Assembly: GCF_036669915.1 (NCBI RefSeq)
Contig: NC_089312.1
Coordinates: 14,861,890 to 14,925,889, forward strand
Source of the DNA: Pocillopora verrucosa
Taxonomy: Eukaryota > Cnidaria > Anthozoa > Scleractinia > Pocilloporidae
DNA: 64,000 nucleotides
Reading direction: 5' to 3'
The stretch's first letter is position 1, and each line of letters begins with the position of its first letter. Below are positions 36,025 to 48,255 of the stretch, piece by piece. The translations under genes and the position numbers were made by a program. The notes beneath the pieces were generated by a model that had not been told where the DNA came from, did not search any database, and saw nothing but the letters and a program-made list of their open reading frames with translations.

Positions 36025-39000
36025 TATATAATAAAGAATTTTAAAAAAAGTTTTAATGATGATGTCATCTATACGTCTGTCCTCCAATAGATCATAAGTG
36101 AGAACCAATCAAAACACGTGCATAACTGAGCTTATTATATAATCTCTGTTAGACATTTTTCCTTTTATGAACAGAAACTCATGGAAACTCGATGCGGTTT
36201 TTTTTTATTTTTATTTTTTAACAAAAATGCCCCTTTGGCTAAGCTAGGGCCTTTAATTAGCTATTGAAAGATAGCAAGGTGTGGCAATAAAATCCTGCGG
36301 TTTTTCTCACGATCAAACCCCATCATGTACAAAAAGAGACCAAATGCAAATATTCTGGATTTTTTATTTTCAAGTTCAAAAGGAGCATAGAAAGACAGCG
36401 AAAGTTTTAGCAGTGTTAAATGTCAATCGTAGACAACCTCAAAATGATAAGGCTACCCAAAAAATCTGCTCAGTGGCTTTGGATTGATTCTACAGGTCGC
36501 ACAAAATGATTTTGGTTGTGTATTTGATTTATTTTTTATAAGGAATTATTTGATAGGTACTTGTATCAATGTGGTCCCCTAAACAAGATTCGCTGCCACG
36601 TATAAACTCTGGACCAAAAGGACAGTTAAATTTTAAATGAAGATCTGGTATAAACAACAAAGGACTAGGGACTTTATTTTTCAGTTGTCGTTTTCTAGAA
36701 CGTAACGACCGCTACCCACCGAAAAAAATAAAGATCCTGAAAATATAAGTTAAGATACCAAGGTCCCTGACCTAACGTGATTTCGAGATTTTATCCACAG
36801 AATTTAAAAAAAATTATTCTTGTATTATAAAGGATGAACAATGACTTACTTGCGAAGATTTGAGTGATGGAGGAGGTGTGCGAGGGAAGAGGTATATATT
36901 GTTAAAACGAAACGCACTTTGAAGCTATTTGCCGTTTAATCATTGCGCAGAGTTTGCTAATTGTGACATGTATTCCTTGGGCGCTAACATCTCACAATAC
37001 TTATCAAATGTTGACGTGTGTAGTTAAAAGTAAACAAAATTGATGTTAATTTACCAGTTTCTTCAAAGAATGCAGAGGATGTTTCTTGCTGAGTATATCT
37101 TTAATAGCAGAGTAGAGTAATGCTGGCAAATTTTAGGACATCGATATCTGGAAAGTTTAAAAGGGATATTTATCATTTCGTGACCTGATCAGTTCCGGTC
37201 AAGTTTGTTGTTTACAAACACAAATGTCAAATTCTATCACGCACACGATTTAGGCTTGCATTTCCTATGACTTTCTAATATTTCCAGTCCACCATATGGT
37301 AAAGAAAGGCAGAAAAGCAAATATATCTTAACCCGGTAGACTCCTACTTACTAGATTGGAGTAAGATTACAGCTTGCCCAATGAAAACGCTTTAATTGGG
37401 GAGTGGGGGACGGGGTTGGGGGTTGGGCTTCTTAATTTCTCAGGCTTCTAGAAAATTGGAGAGGAATATTTACATGATAAGGGCTCATTAAAATACGCCA
37501 TATGGGAAGCTCAAATGTATGTATTTCCTTTGCCTTTGACCTTTTGTAAGTAGAAAGAACACTGAAAAATGCTGAAAACTGCATGCATCTCTTTGGTTGG
37601 AAAACTCACGATAACTTACACTTCGACAGGCTTTTTAAGTCAAGTATACTTTGTAATTAAACACTTCCTATCCCAGAGTAATGATAATACCACGGTTTGA
37701 AAATTTGCAGAGCATTTGCAAGAATGACAGGGGCAGTTCCGAGTAATCGGTTTTGTTCAAGAAGGGGTGTGAAACCATGCAATTTTTTTTGATGAACCGA
37801 AAGCATTGACCAATATTTTCATGTTAAGTAACTGTGATTGTACTAAGAGGTAACAAAGAGGGATTTAATGGGGGGGAGGGGGGGCTTAACAGGGGGCGAG
37901 GGAGGATAGGTCTCACGGTTGACAGTCCATTTTTTTTTTAGTTTGACCATTGACGGTTAATTTTTACGGCTTTTGACGGTGATGGTTCAATTTCAGGGAT
38001 CTTAACGGTTGACATTTGTTAGAAAGACATATTTCTATGAATTACAAGTAATGTTAAGTTTTTCTGTTTTTCAGTTTTTCAATATGAATGATAAATGATT
38101 TTCGATTTATTCAGTCTTTTGCTGACGAAAAAAAGTGAAGCAAAGTGAATAACTTGCCAATAACCGGATCCTCGTGCACGTTTGCTCATAAAAAGCATTG
38201 GCCCTCGTGAAAATAGAGAATTTAATGACATTCTTTCTATGAGGACTTCGTATAATGGGTCTCATTAGATCTTGTGATTTAACAAGTTCTAATTCACTTA
38301 ACATACGGTAGATCCACGATAAAAAAAAAGACCCATTTCCATCCCAACCCCTGTATACATTAGTTACAGTCATCCTCACTTATTTCAATACTATTTTCTT
38401 CAAGTTTCCTACAAGACTGGTTTATAAAACTTAAAATGTTAAAGTTTTAACACAATCCATAACAAAATTACATAATTCTGGGAAGCCTGAGCGTATTTAA
38501 GTAGGTGATGTCTCACTTGAAATCACAAGGAATTGGAAGGAAATTCAACCGTCACTTAACTTCTCATACACCACCAAAGTTCGAATTAGTGACTGCATGA
38601 ACAAAAGAGAACTTCTTACAAAATCTGTTCCTGTAGCTGATTGTTTGGGATCTTTAAACAATGAACTAGTTTTCTTTCCCAGTGATCCTTTTCAACAGTC
38701 TTTGGATAGTCAATATAACTCCTTTTTCGCAACTCCTTAGGAAGTTTTCCTCTGTCAACGTCATCAAGTTTGATGACGACTACACTATCATCTTTCCTTT
38801 CCATAAGTCGATGGAGAGCGTAATCCATCTCAGAACCACTATAATTGCTGTTGAAAAAGTTTTTAGACACGACTGCTATTGTTTTTCTAGACTTCTAAAC
38901 ACTGTTGACCATATTTTCACGAAAAGGTACTCCAACAACGAAATCTCTGTAGTGTACACAGCATTTAAAACCATGCTTTCTCTCAAGAACTGGAATTAGA

Positions 39001-39972
39001 GTTTTAATCACCCAGTCCGAGTCGTAGGAGCTGTAAATAACGAATGCATCGTATTCAAATTTAGGCTCTGAAAGAATAAAATATGATATGATATTAGCTA
39101 AGAGGTTATTATATTTAAAAATCATTAACTTTTAAAGTAATAGTTTGAATCGAACCCATGGAAAAACAATATTAACAAAAGGGCGAACTGGCTCGCATAT
39201 AATAACAAGGAGGGATGTTCTCTAGTTAATTAAGTTTTTTTCTCAAATACGCAAGCTTCCGGCTTTCAGTCCAAAGCCTATGCAAAATAAGATGTTAAAA
39301 TAAAGATCATTAAGCCTTTGAAAAAAGCTGCCGACCTCTACGTTTCAAGTCAGACTTACTTGACAATAAAACTGAAAGTTGTAAGGATCTCTTGATTCGG
39401 GATTCACGGCGCCAGCAGATAACGATGAAAACAGCCACAGTAATTAGTAGGCATGCTGCAACGATTCCGTGGACAAGAACATCACGAGTCTTCTGATCTG
39501 ATGAACGACAATACGTTACAATATTATCATATCTAATCGTTAAAGACATAAAGAACAAAACAAGACAAGAGAAACTTGACGAAGAAATTAGAGATAAATT
39601 TGAGTGCTTTATTTTGATGATATAAGTTAGTGTTTTTATGGTACAAGTGGCAGGAGATGGGCGCACTTCAGATTCTTCGCTCCTAATCGCTCGCATTATG
39701 CGCCCACGTTACGGGATGAGTGAGTGAGTGAGTGGAATGAAATGCCGAACTTCACCCGATTTTGACCCGCCCGTCACTTATTGTTTGTTTCAGAGCATCT
39801 TCGTAATTCAATATTCGCACTAAAGATTATTGATCATTATTGGGCGCAGCATACACTAAATAAAGAAGAGTGCGTTCGAAAAAAATCATTTTGTGCTGAC
39901 AACACCCAAGATGTGGTTGCCGTGACGTTTTTTCCAAAATCACTCGTTCATCATGGCCCCTCGCCCGCTTAA

Positions 39973-40176
39973 CCCTTTAACTCCGAAGATCTCATTGGTA
40001 ATTCTCTTTACTATCTGACATACAATAATTATGATACCAATTTGGAGAATTTGGTACTGGATCGACTAATGATCCCCTAATTGATATTTTACTTTATTCT
40101 CATCACTTCTATGCCTGACATTGTGTTGATATTTTAAGGAGAAATTCTCTGTTGGTCACTCATGGGAGGTAAAGGG
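39973..40176 (+). repeat. TTAA-flanked MITE (CCCTTTAACTCC ends), copy 1
   Basis: 204 bp directly flanked on both sides by TTAA (39969-39972 and 40177-40180). Left end CCCTTTAACTCC, right end GGAGGTAAAGGG, which are inverted copies. TTAA flanks with CCC-starting termini are the hallmark of piggyBac-type elements. A second copy in the opposite orientation lies at 51946. It sits in an intron of the receptor pseudogene, between the MAM-like and TM exons. Confidence 0.75.
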
Positions 40177-40599
40177 TTAATAGAAAACTTTTCCTTTTAG
40201 AACAAGAAAATGTGATCAGTTTATCTAAGAAACCTTAACAAAAACACTTCCTTTGAAAAAAGAGAATTTTATCGTACATTAGCCAGCTGTTTTCAACAGA
40301 ACCGAAGAAATAATTTTTCAGTGCTTACCTCGACACTACAGAAGACAATTTTTATTTCACGAAGGCCTTTCGTGGACGCATGATAAACAAATAAAACTTT
40401 TCCAAGAAGAAAGATCCTTAATGTGCAATGGGAGCAAGATAAAAATTTTTAAGAAAGGGCATTTTACCCTTTCAATCAGCGAATTAGGTGCCCAGTAGAT
40501 CCGAAGACAAGACAGAAGATGATTGACATCTCAAAATAATTTCACAGTGACGTCTCGCCGACGCGTAATTGAAAAGAAAACTTTTCTTTGCAGAAATAT

Positions 40600-40809
40600 C
40601 TTTTCACAAAATATATCTAAGTATCAACAGGAAGTAAATGTTACTTTTGATCGCTGCTGCTGTCACATTTCCAGTGTGATTAACAAGGTGTTCTTCGTCA
40701 GAGGAAAGAGTTCCAGGCTCACGCGTCCAATTTAGTTCATCAATCCCGCCCTGGGTGCTGTCCTGGGTAAAACTGCACATTGGTTTGTTGAGGTTGCAAC
40801 CGTAGGGAG
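40600..40809 (-). pseudogene. MAM-domain-like exon inside the Ig/TIR receptor locus
   Basis: Follows an acceptor (AAATTTTCAG). The frame is continuous with the Ig3 donor phase and reads APYGCNLNKPMCSFTQDST, then ELNWTREPGTLSS and LVNHTGN. This matches the start of a MAM domain (C-x-F-E..C-x-F-x-Q-D..D-x-W-x-R..G-T..DHT). The second half of a MAM domain was not found before the transmembrane exon, so it is truncated or its exons have decayed beyond recognition. Confidence 0.55.
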
Positions 40810-42007
40810 CTGAAAATTTTGGGAAAAAATTCAATCAAGACCAGCAGTGGTAATATGCATAGATATCAAATCCATGGTTCTAAATGAAATAATGACCAGT
40901 TTTTTTTTTTAAAGAGAATTTCCCTTCCACCCCACATGATCAAGTATTGAACGCAATTTACAAGAAGTATCGTGCATTGTTCTCACTAGCAAACTGAAAC
41001 TGTAGAAATAGTTCCAAGGTTCCGTTTAGAAAGGTGTGGGTATCCTGTTTTCCGAATACAATTAATTCCGTTTTTTTTAAATTTGAATTTCCTATAACTC
41101 CTTTATCAAGTGGTCTCGCTTCCATGAAATGATACTAGTGACGTCGTTCTCCTGTAACAAAACCGACCAGAGCGTGAACCGTCAGGCCACCGTTTCTCCA
41201 ATTGAATATTTGTAATTTGACTCAATTTAATCCTGGTCACTTCCTGACCCTTTTGGCAGAGAGTCTTTAGGTTGGATTTTAATGTAAGTTAATCCCTTTG
41301 CCTCAGCATGCTTACTCAATCATATCCTACCTGAAGGAATATTGTAACGTGCCTGGTACTCACATTACAACGACATTTACCAACGACATTTACAGCCTGA
41401 CATGAATATGAACCCGAATCAGCCACAGAAAGGTTTGTCAAATTTTGAATTAACTTACATTTCAGCCACGAACCATTGCTATTGGACAATGTCCTTTAAA
41501 CAAACATGTGATTTTATAATGGCAATCATCGCCATTCCATGTCACTTACCCTTCACATCAAAGACGTATGAATGAGACAAAGTACCATATGAGTTTTTCA
41601 CTACGCATGTGTTTGTCTTTGATATCTACCCCGTTGAAATATATTTCATAGTCATAACGCCCTGGTGTTATCGTCTCGTCAGATCTATGACCGAGATATA
41701 TATCTTAACCCTTGTACCATGTGACAGTCGGACCTGGCGTTCCTATGGCGTCACATATTAGTTTGAACTTATCCCTCTCCGTATATTGTGATTTTACCTT
41801 CGCCATTCGGTCTGGATGCAGAAACTGGGGCTTTATGGCTGTAAAATGTGACAAAAAAAAAATGAGTGAAATTAAAATAGGGTGAAACCGATGTTTTCGA
41901 AGCGGGAAAAACGCAGAACTGAAGCTACAGCTCAGGGACGTGGAACTCTCTGATAACTAGCAGGTGACCAGCGATACATCGCTAACATTCAACAATGAAT
42001 TACTGTA

Positions 42008-42586
42008 ATGATTCGATTTAGTGCCCATGTTCCAACAAGCGCCCACCAAATAAAAAGCGCCCCCCTCGAATTAGTTTTTGTTGATAAACACCGTTATTCT
42101 TAAAAGCGCCACTATTGAGTAAGCACCCTCATTCCAATAAGCGCCCCAATACTAAAAACGCCCCTATTCCAATAAGCGCTAATCGCCCCCAATTCTGTTT
42201 CAGTGATGGCACTGTTAGAGTTCATGTGCATTAAGATCAACCATGGTTCATCCTCCTCTGATTGCTTGCTTAAAGCCTCATTACAAAAACAGTGGCGTTC
42301 CTCTCAGTCTCTCAACTATTATGTCTAGGTGAGTGCACAGATCCCTCTAAATCCCTCGTCTCAAATTTTTTCAGCGATTGCTTGGCTGGTCGTTTTTAGC
42401 CAGAAAGGATCCAGGGACAATAAGCCCGTTCTCCAGTTTTCACGATCCTTTTCAAATAAATATACAAACTTTGTTTTGCTCATTCTGATGTTTCTTAAAA
42501 TATAAATAAGCGCCCCGTTTCGAATAGGCGCCCTCCCTAAAGGTAAATAAAAGTAAATAAGCACCCCGGGCGCTAAATAGAATCAT
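42008..42586. repeat. TA-flanked MITE with internal AATAAGCGCCC repeats
   Basis: Termini ATGATTCGATTTAGTGCCC and (reverse complement) ATGATTCTATTTAGCGCCC are inverted copies, each abutting TA (42006-42007 and 42587-42588). Internally it carries many degenerate GCGCCCC(A)TTCCAATAAGCGCC units near both ends. The TA duplication suggests mobilisation by a Tc1/mariner-type transposase. It lies between the Ig2 and Ig3 exons of the receptor pseudogene. Confidence 0.75.
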
Positions 42587-45130
42587 TATGGTCAGAAAAA
42601 TTTAAAAGAAACAGCGTTATTTTGATAACTGCTATGAGGGCATTTCAATCTAGTGTTTCATCCTGCGGAATAGCTTATGGTTATCCTAGTTTCCTTACCA
42701 CGAATAGATTTATGTTATGAGCAGTCATGAAAACTACAACAGGATTCTCGATCGTGATTGGTTATAACCAGCCCCATTTGAGCACTAGTAGGATAGCACC
42801 TTTTTCGTAAGGACGTGCTGCGCTTGGTCCGCACTGCCACGACCTCGGGCTAATAAACCCCAGTACGGCTCTCACGTCCCCTTAATAATAAGTTGATGAT
42901 TAAAATATTCTTTTTATTACCATGAACATCTACTTTGAATGTATGGTTAATCCATCCAAATGAGTTGCTTACATTACACGTGTATGACCCTGTGTCAGAC
43001 GGAAGCAGGTCCTTTAAACTTAACACCGTTGTCCTCTGTGTCAAATAGATTTTTTTTGCCACTTTTCCTTTCCTTAAAAAGTATTCCGTCTTTGTACCAC
43101 GTTGTAGTAGGACGGGGATATACATCGGTAGATTAGTTCAACCTTACAGAGTTGCCAACGAGTACTGCGAGGACTTCGTGTCTTAGCTTATCTCGTGATG
43201 GAGCAGCTACAGAGTAGAGAACAACCACTGCATTTCAGTACTGACCCTATCGATAGCCACACCCATCTGGCCTGGAACCCATCTATATGGCTGATACCAA
43301 TCGGCACCAACAATATTTACTAAGGGGACATATTGCGCCTTTCCATATTCTCTTGATACAAAACAATGCATTCAGATTAAGTTTAAGTTTGCAAATAACT
43401 GCATGTAATAGAAACTGCATTGTTGCGTCTTCAGTATTCGTTTATTTCTAGCCTTGTTGCATGTATGTGTGTGCTGGTTGTACTAACCGAGGAGCAAGGG
43501 GCGGGAGTAAGCAACCCTTAGCCCAAAATGCTCCCTCCTGATTATGCACCGTCTGACATACCCCTCCGACATCCTCATAAATTGAAACTAATAAGAATAC
43601 TACCAACCGGGAGAGGTTCCGGTATGTTGTTACAACGCGACATGTTTTACTTACGGCTCGCTCATGAGGCGGGTTTGTGTTGACGCAAACACTGCGGAAT
43701 CAATGCAAATATGTTATCATTGTTTATTATGAGAGGATTTAACACGTCACAGGAACTCAAGGTTTTAGTTTCTACTATATATATCCCCCAAAAGTAATTC
43801 TGAGGTAAAAATTGAATTACCCTTGATAACGAAATGGCCATAACGCGTAACCTTGATGCACCTATCAACTGAATCTTTGATATTTCATAGAACATAAAAG
43901 TTTAAATACCTTTGACAATGAGCTGCATCGTATGGTGATTTTGTCCGCAGTTGTTAATCGCAACTCAGGTGTAGACGCCGGTCGTCTTCTTTCTTTGTCT
44001 CTTTTATCTTTAGATATCTGTAACGCGCTCCCTTCATAGCTATATGGTAAATCAAACTGAACACCTGACTGCGCTTGAACCAGTCATACCGAAGTTCTGT
44101 GTCCTGACCACCGGCTCTGACCTGGCAGTTGAGTTTCACATTCCCTCCGCTGTTCACCAGGATGACCTTTCGCTTGATGCTATTTTTTTTCACGGATGTA
44201 AGGAACTGAAAAAGGAGAATTATTTCTGTGCATTTTTAGTTTTCCTATAATAGGAAATTTGTACATGCTTGTGTGATTCATTAAAATCTTAATTACTTTA
44301 AATAAATTGCAATCTTAATAGTCGAAGAACGAATCTCTTAGGAAGTCAACTCATTGGAATTTTTATTTGTACTCGATTTCCTCTCAGCCGTTCCTGTTAA
44401 ACTACATAATTTCATGGTGTACTGGGGAACATCGCTTTGATGTGGAAATTTCCGACAGCCGTCGCGAAAATGTTGCGAGTAATTTTTAAATGAGCCAGCA
44501 TGCATCGCTAAAGTGAGACTAGAGAACGGGTTGGTTTGATTCAAAATTCAAGTGCTGGTCGTGTTTGCGGATTTCTGCCGGAAAACCCACGGACACGGAC
44601 CAGTACTAGGGATGCTACAAATGGACTCGACTTAACATTTTGATCTTCTCATGGAGTTTCAGACGTTCGCATGTGAGTCATTTTCCCTCTAACTTGAGCA
44701 ATTTTTAAAAGTTTTCCTTTTCCCCCACGAAGCCTTTAAGGTCCGACATTTTTAAATCCCAGTAAAGGAACGTTGAGCGCATGCTTGGATGCCATGATGT
44801 CCTCAATTTCTGGCCATGATACGCTTAAAAATAAATTCTCTAACGTGACAATATACTCTTGCATGTATTGCACCTTCAGTTTTGACGCTACACCATAGAC
44901 AGTGAAATTCTGAGCTTACAACTCTGCTAGAGTCTTTTTCGCAGTAAAGGCTTGGTCGTGTCACGTGAGATGTTATCTAATCAGCCTCGTCCACTTCGCT
45001 CATAATCGATAGTGGAAATATTTAAGGCGGATTCAGACTAACCTGGACACGCACAGGTTTGCCTTCCACCATCCAGAGAGCTCAGAACACCAAGAAGAAG
45101 CACTTTTAGTATCTGGGAACAGAGGATCAT

Positions 45131-48120
45131 GGTTACGTGTTGATTTCGACTTTCCCGGCGATTGACTCCAATTAAGGGCATTCACTGGAAAAAAAAAGAA
45201 ACCAGGAACTGCTGGCTTTTATGTCTTACATGTAACAAGGAATAGCACCAAGTCTTTCCTCCAAGAGTTCAGTTGAAGCAGCTTATTAAATAAATGACAG
45301 CTTAAGTTGCTGACTTGCTTCATGGCCACTGTACGTGTACTGTAGTACAAGAGGATGGTGTCAAGTACACTTCCAGTGTGTGTGATATATGTTATGTGAT
45401 GAATACCCAATGTTGGGGGCTGAACCTTGTCTGAAAACTCATGACTATCATCCTTAGTATTGAACACTTCAATCGTAAGGTGAGTATCATTTTAGTAACT
45501 AAAAGCAATATCTAAAAAATGAGACGAGCTAAAAGCTGTAACAGACTAAAAGAAATACCATTTTTACTTTCTTTCTTTTTAATGAAGTATTGATATACAC
45601 CATGAATTCGGATATGATGGTTTTACCGAGAAAAAAGGCGCAAAATCTCCCATACTGTATATCTTTGGAGCAAGCATTGAAGTAAATCGCCGAGATGAGC
45701 AAACATATTGCCTGGCTCTGCTTCAAACATATAATTTTAACCTTGAAACATCACAAGCTTAAAGATTGCAAAATGTAAACGTTCCATAATTTTTTTCTCT
45801 TCATAAAAAACAACCAACCCTTAGCTTGATTTGATTTGGTGCAACCACATGACGAACATAATGAATCGAAAGGGGGTTGTCACAATTTCAAATCATCTGA
45901 GACCTCAGGGACTTTGCATGGATGAGAATTTCACCTGGTTTGATAGTTTTATAGTTAAAGTGAAATGAGCTTAAACACCTCTTGCAAAATAGATTTCCAA
46001 AAATAGAGAGATCTCAGATACCCCCTGTCACCATGGAATGTGTATATATAACGTCGTCATTTCGGAAAAAGTAACGTTCATTTGTAACTGACATTTACGC
46101 AACGAGTTTCTTGTCTTCCCTAACGATTCTTTGCATGGGTGGAGGGGATCGATAGACTGACGTGGAAGATCGCATTACAATTATGTCAGGATGTTTATGG
46201 AACGATTCTTCGAGCCAATCTCGAAAAGTTCCATGACGTTATGGATATCCTTGAGAAAGGGGATGTTTTGTTACCCTTGAAATTATTTTCAGAAATAGTG
46301 ACAACCCCTTTTCGATTCATTGTGTTTGTCTTGCGGTTGCACGGGGGAGGGATGGTCGTGGTCGTAGGATCTAGAGGGGATCATATGGTTTTCAGATGTG
46401 GTTCAGACGGGGCCTGAGATTAAGGTTGAATATCGGCGCTTTTATTCATAGGAATGATGCAGATGTTCTCTTTCACTTGTCAAAAAACGGTGTCTTATGA
46501 ACTGTCCCGCACTTTTCATTTTAAAATGGAAAAAGGAATTTTCTCACCCATGGGTAAGAAATTATGACCAACGCCTTCTTTTCTCGTTTTCTTCATTTGA
46601 ATTGCAGATATTACATTAGAATTAAATTATTCACAATTTTTTCGTCAGCTTTGGAGGGTTTGAAATTTACGTTCCAAGTGCAACACGGCCGAATGTCATT
46701 TTCTGGTCGATTATTGACCAAAAACTCTCCAAATAAACTACGGAGACGTTGTAAATCACCCATGCGTTTATGATAGATGTTTGGTGGTACACTAATGGAT
46801 TAGACATACCTTTGTTTTGCCTGGTCGAACTTCACGTCGCTTTCATGACCACGAACACGTGGATTTTTAACGTCGAAGAAGTGGAATAGTTGACTCGTTA
46901 TGGCCCCTTATCGACAGGTATTTAACGACTGTTTTCATTATTACTCTGTGATGTGTTTGAGTTTTATTTTCAAATAAATGTGAAAACGGTATTTTTCTTG
47001 GGACGTTGAGTCCATTATTTATGAAATTGAATTCACAAGGATATCGCATATTTAATGAATTTGAATAGAATGGCAATAAATCATTCGTGGTAACTTTCTG
47101 ATGCGAGAGATGAAGAACAAAATCACTTCTTTCTCTGCTTAATCAAGCTTTGAGGGCCGTAGTTTACACAAGAACCGGTACTATCAATTTTTATGAAAAT
47201 TGTGAGATCTCTGTAGGTTTAAGAGCAGATTTACCTTTCTTAGTCCTTGAAAGTTCAACGAAGAATATTTGTGAACATAATGATAATATGAATACAAGAG
47301 AGGAACTTTCTGAGTATTACTGAATACTGGCCAGTGAACTGACGTTTGTACATGTGTGTGTAAGATTCTAAGGTGGAAGTTTTCGCTTAGAAGAGCTTTG
47401 TTTATCAAAACTCATAGAATAGATTTCATCAAATACCATAGGTGGTGTTTTCAAAATATTAACTTACGCATCATTATTTGTTGATACACAAATTTCTTAT
47501 CTGTTTTTAGGCATTTTACAGTACGGGTGGGACAAGATCACAACAAACTGATCACTTATGACGACGAGAAAACTACGCGAGGATAACATTGCGTTTGCAC
47601 GAGGTGGGTGAAATTAGCCCAAATACCATTGACACAGTCTAACTGATATAGTTTCAATGAAAAAAAACTGATGAAACAGACAAAGTTATAAGCTGCAGGT
47701 TTTTGTTTTGACAAACACTAAATTATCCTATGGAATCCATAGGAGGAATTTATGGCACGCAGGTTAAATAGAGAAGTGGTAAACAGATCTTGGGATTGAT
47801 TTAAATAATTTATTTGCAGACTGTACAGCCCCATAGAGACTAATTAGTATTTAACGAAATGAAGTGACTTCAAGAAATGGAGACATTTCATGTAGGGTGT
47901 AAAGATGTTTTCACTTGCGAAATGGTCTTTAAGTTTTAAAGGTATAATTCAGAAACTTGGGGAGATGTTTAGTGCCAGGGGTAAGGTTTCAAACAATAGG
48001 CACATTGGGAGTAAATATCACCTGATGTCATCATCATTGCAAGAGTTTTTAAGTTGTATATTCAGAAGTGTTTCTTCACCCGGGAGTTTTATTAATGGAT
48101 TACGGCGAACTGTAAAGGGG
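45131..48120. other. Non-coding region upstream of the receptor locus
   Basis: Would contain the promoter of the minus-strand receptor. Open frames present here start with non-ATG codons or show no protein-like composition. No repeats that I can name. Confidence 0.4.
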
Positions 48121-48255
48121 CCTGACAACGTAGTAGGGAGTAACCTGTGTTAGACCGGCATCCCGTCCAGGGATAAGAAACACCCTTAGACGCTTTACGC
48201 TGCTTAAACGGTGGTAACCTGCGTTCAGATATGCCGGTTTTTGGCTCGTAAACTG
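48120..48255 (+). repeat. Possible SINE-like fragment
   Basis: Contains TGTTAGACCGGCATCCCGTC followed by CAGGG, similar to the GGACTGGCATCCCATCCAGGG-type block in many animal SINEs. No A/B box was identified in this copy, so the call is tentative. Confidence 0.35.

Larger units (their letters stand above)
34581..38615. other. Non-coding stretch between the candidate exon and the TIR exon
   Basis: Apart from the partial repeat at 34855 and the hairpin at 35838, I see no gene. Near 37910-38020 a run of imperfect TGACGGTTAA-like units (GGTTGACAGT, TTGACGGTTAA, TTTTGACGGTGATGG) forms a short degenerate tandem repeat, preceded by a G-rich track at about 37871-37886. Confidence 0.5.
38616..45130 (-). 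pseudogene. Ig-MAM-transmembrane-TIR receptor (IL-1R-like), disabled
   Basis: Seven exons lie in order on the minus strand: signal peptide 45130-45043 (MILCSQILKVLLLGVLSS), Ig1 44205-43910, Ig2 43206-42921, Ig3 41838-41550, a MAM-like exon starting at 40809, transmembrane 39497-39360 (HGIVAACLLITVAVFIVICW) and TIR 39067-38616. Splice sites are normal, and junction phases agree from Ig1 to the MAM exon and from TM to TIR. The TIR is well conserved (YDAFVIYSSYDSDWVI, HYRDFVVGVPFRENMV, WERKLVHCLKIP). Disabling changes: TGA at 43965-43967, where the second Ig1 cysteine is expected; TAA at 43133-43135, where the first Ig2 cysteine is expected; TAA at 41705-41707 just after WYKG in Ig3; and TAG at 38895-38897 in the TIR. 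The lengths of Ig1 (296), Ig2 (286) and Ig3 (289) are not multiples of three although their borders share a phase. Live members would be surface innate-immune receptors that signal through MyD88-type adaptors. Intact introns argue against a processed copy. Confidence 0.85.

Noticed and set aside
39130..39215. Possible tRNA on the minus strand (GGGTTCGATTCAAAC resembles a B box)
   Set aside because: No A box at the proper distance and no acceptor stem; an isolated match.
38895..43967. Recoding (stop read-through or selenocysteine) in the receptor
   Set aside because: All three stop types occur, they are accompanied by frame-breaking exon lengths, and nothing like a SECIS element was noticed. 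Pseudogene decay explains it more simply.
46139..46417. 92-codon plus-strand open frame
   Set aside because: Begins at GTG. The ATG just before it, in another frame, stops after six codons. No splice support and no recognisable protein.
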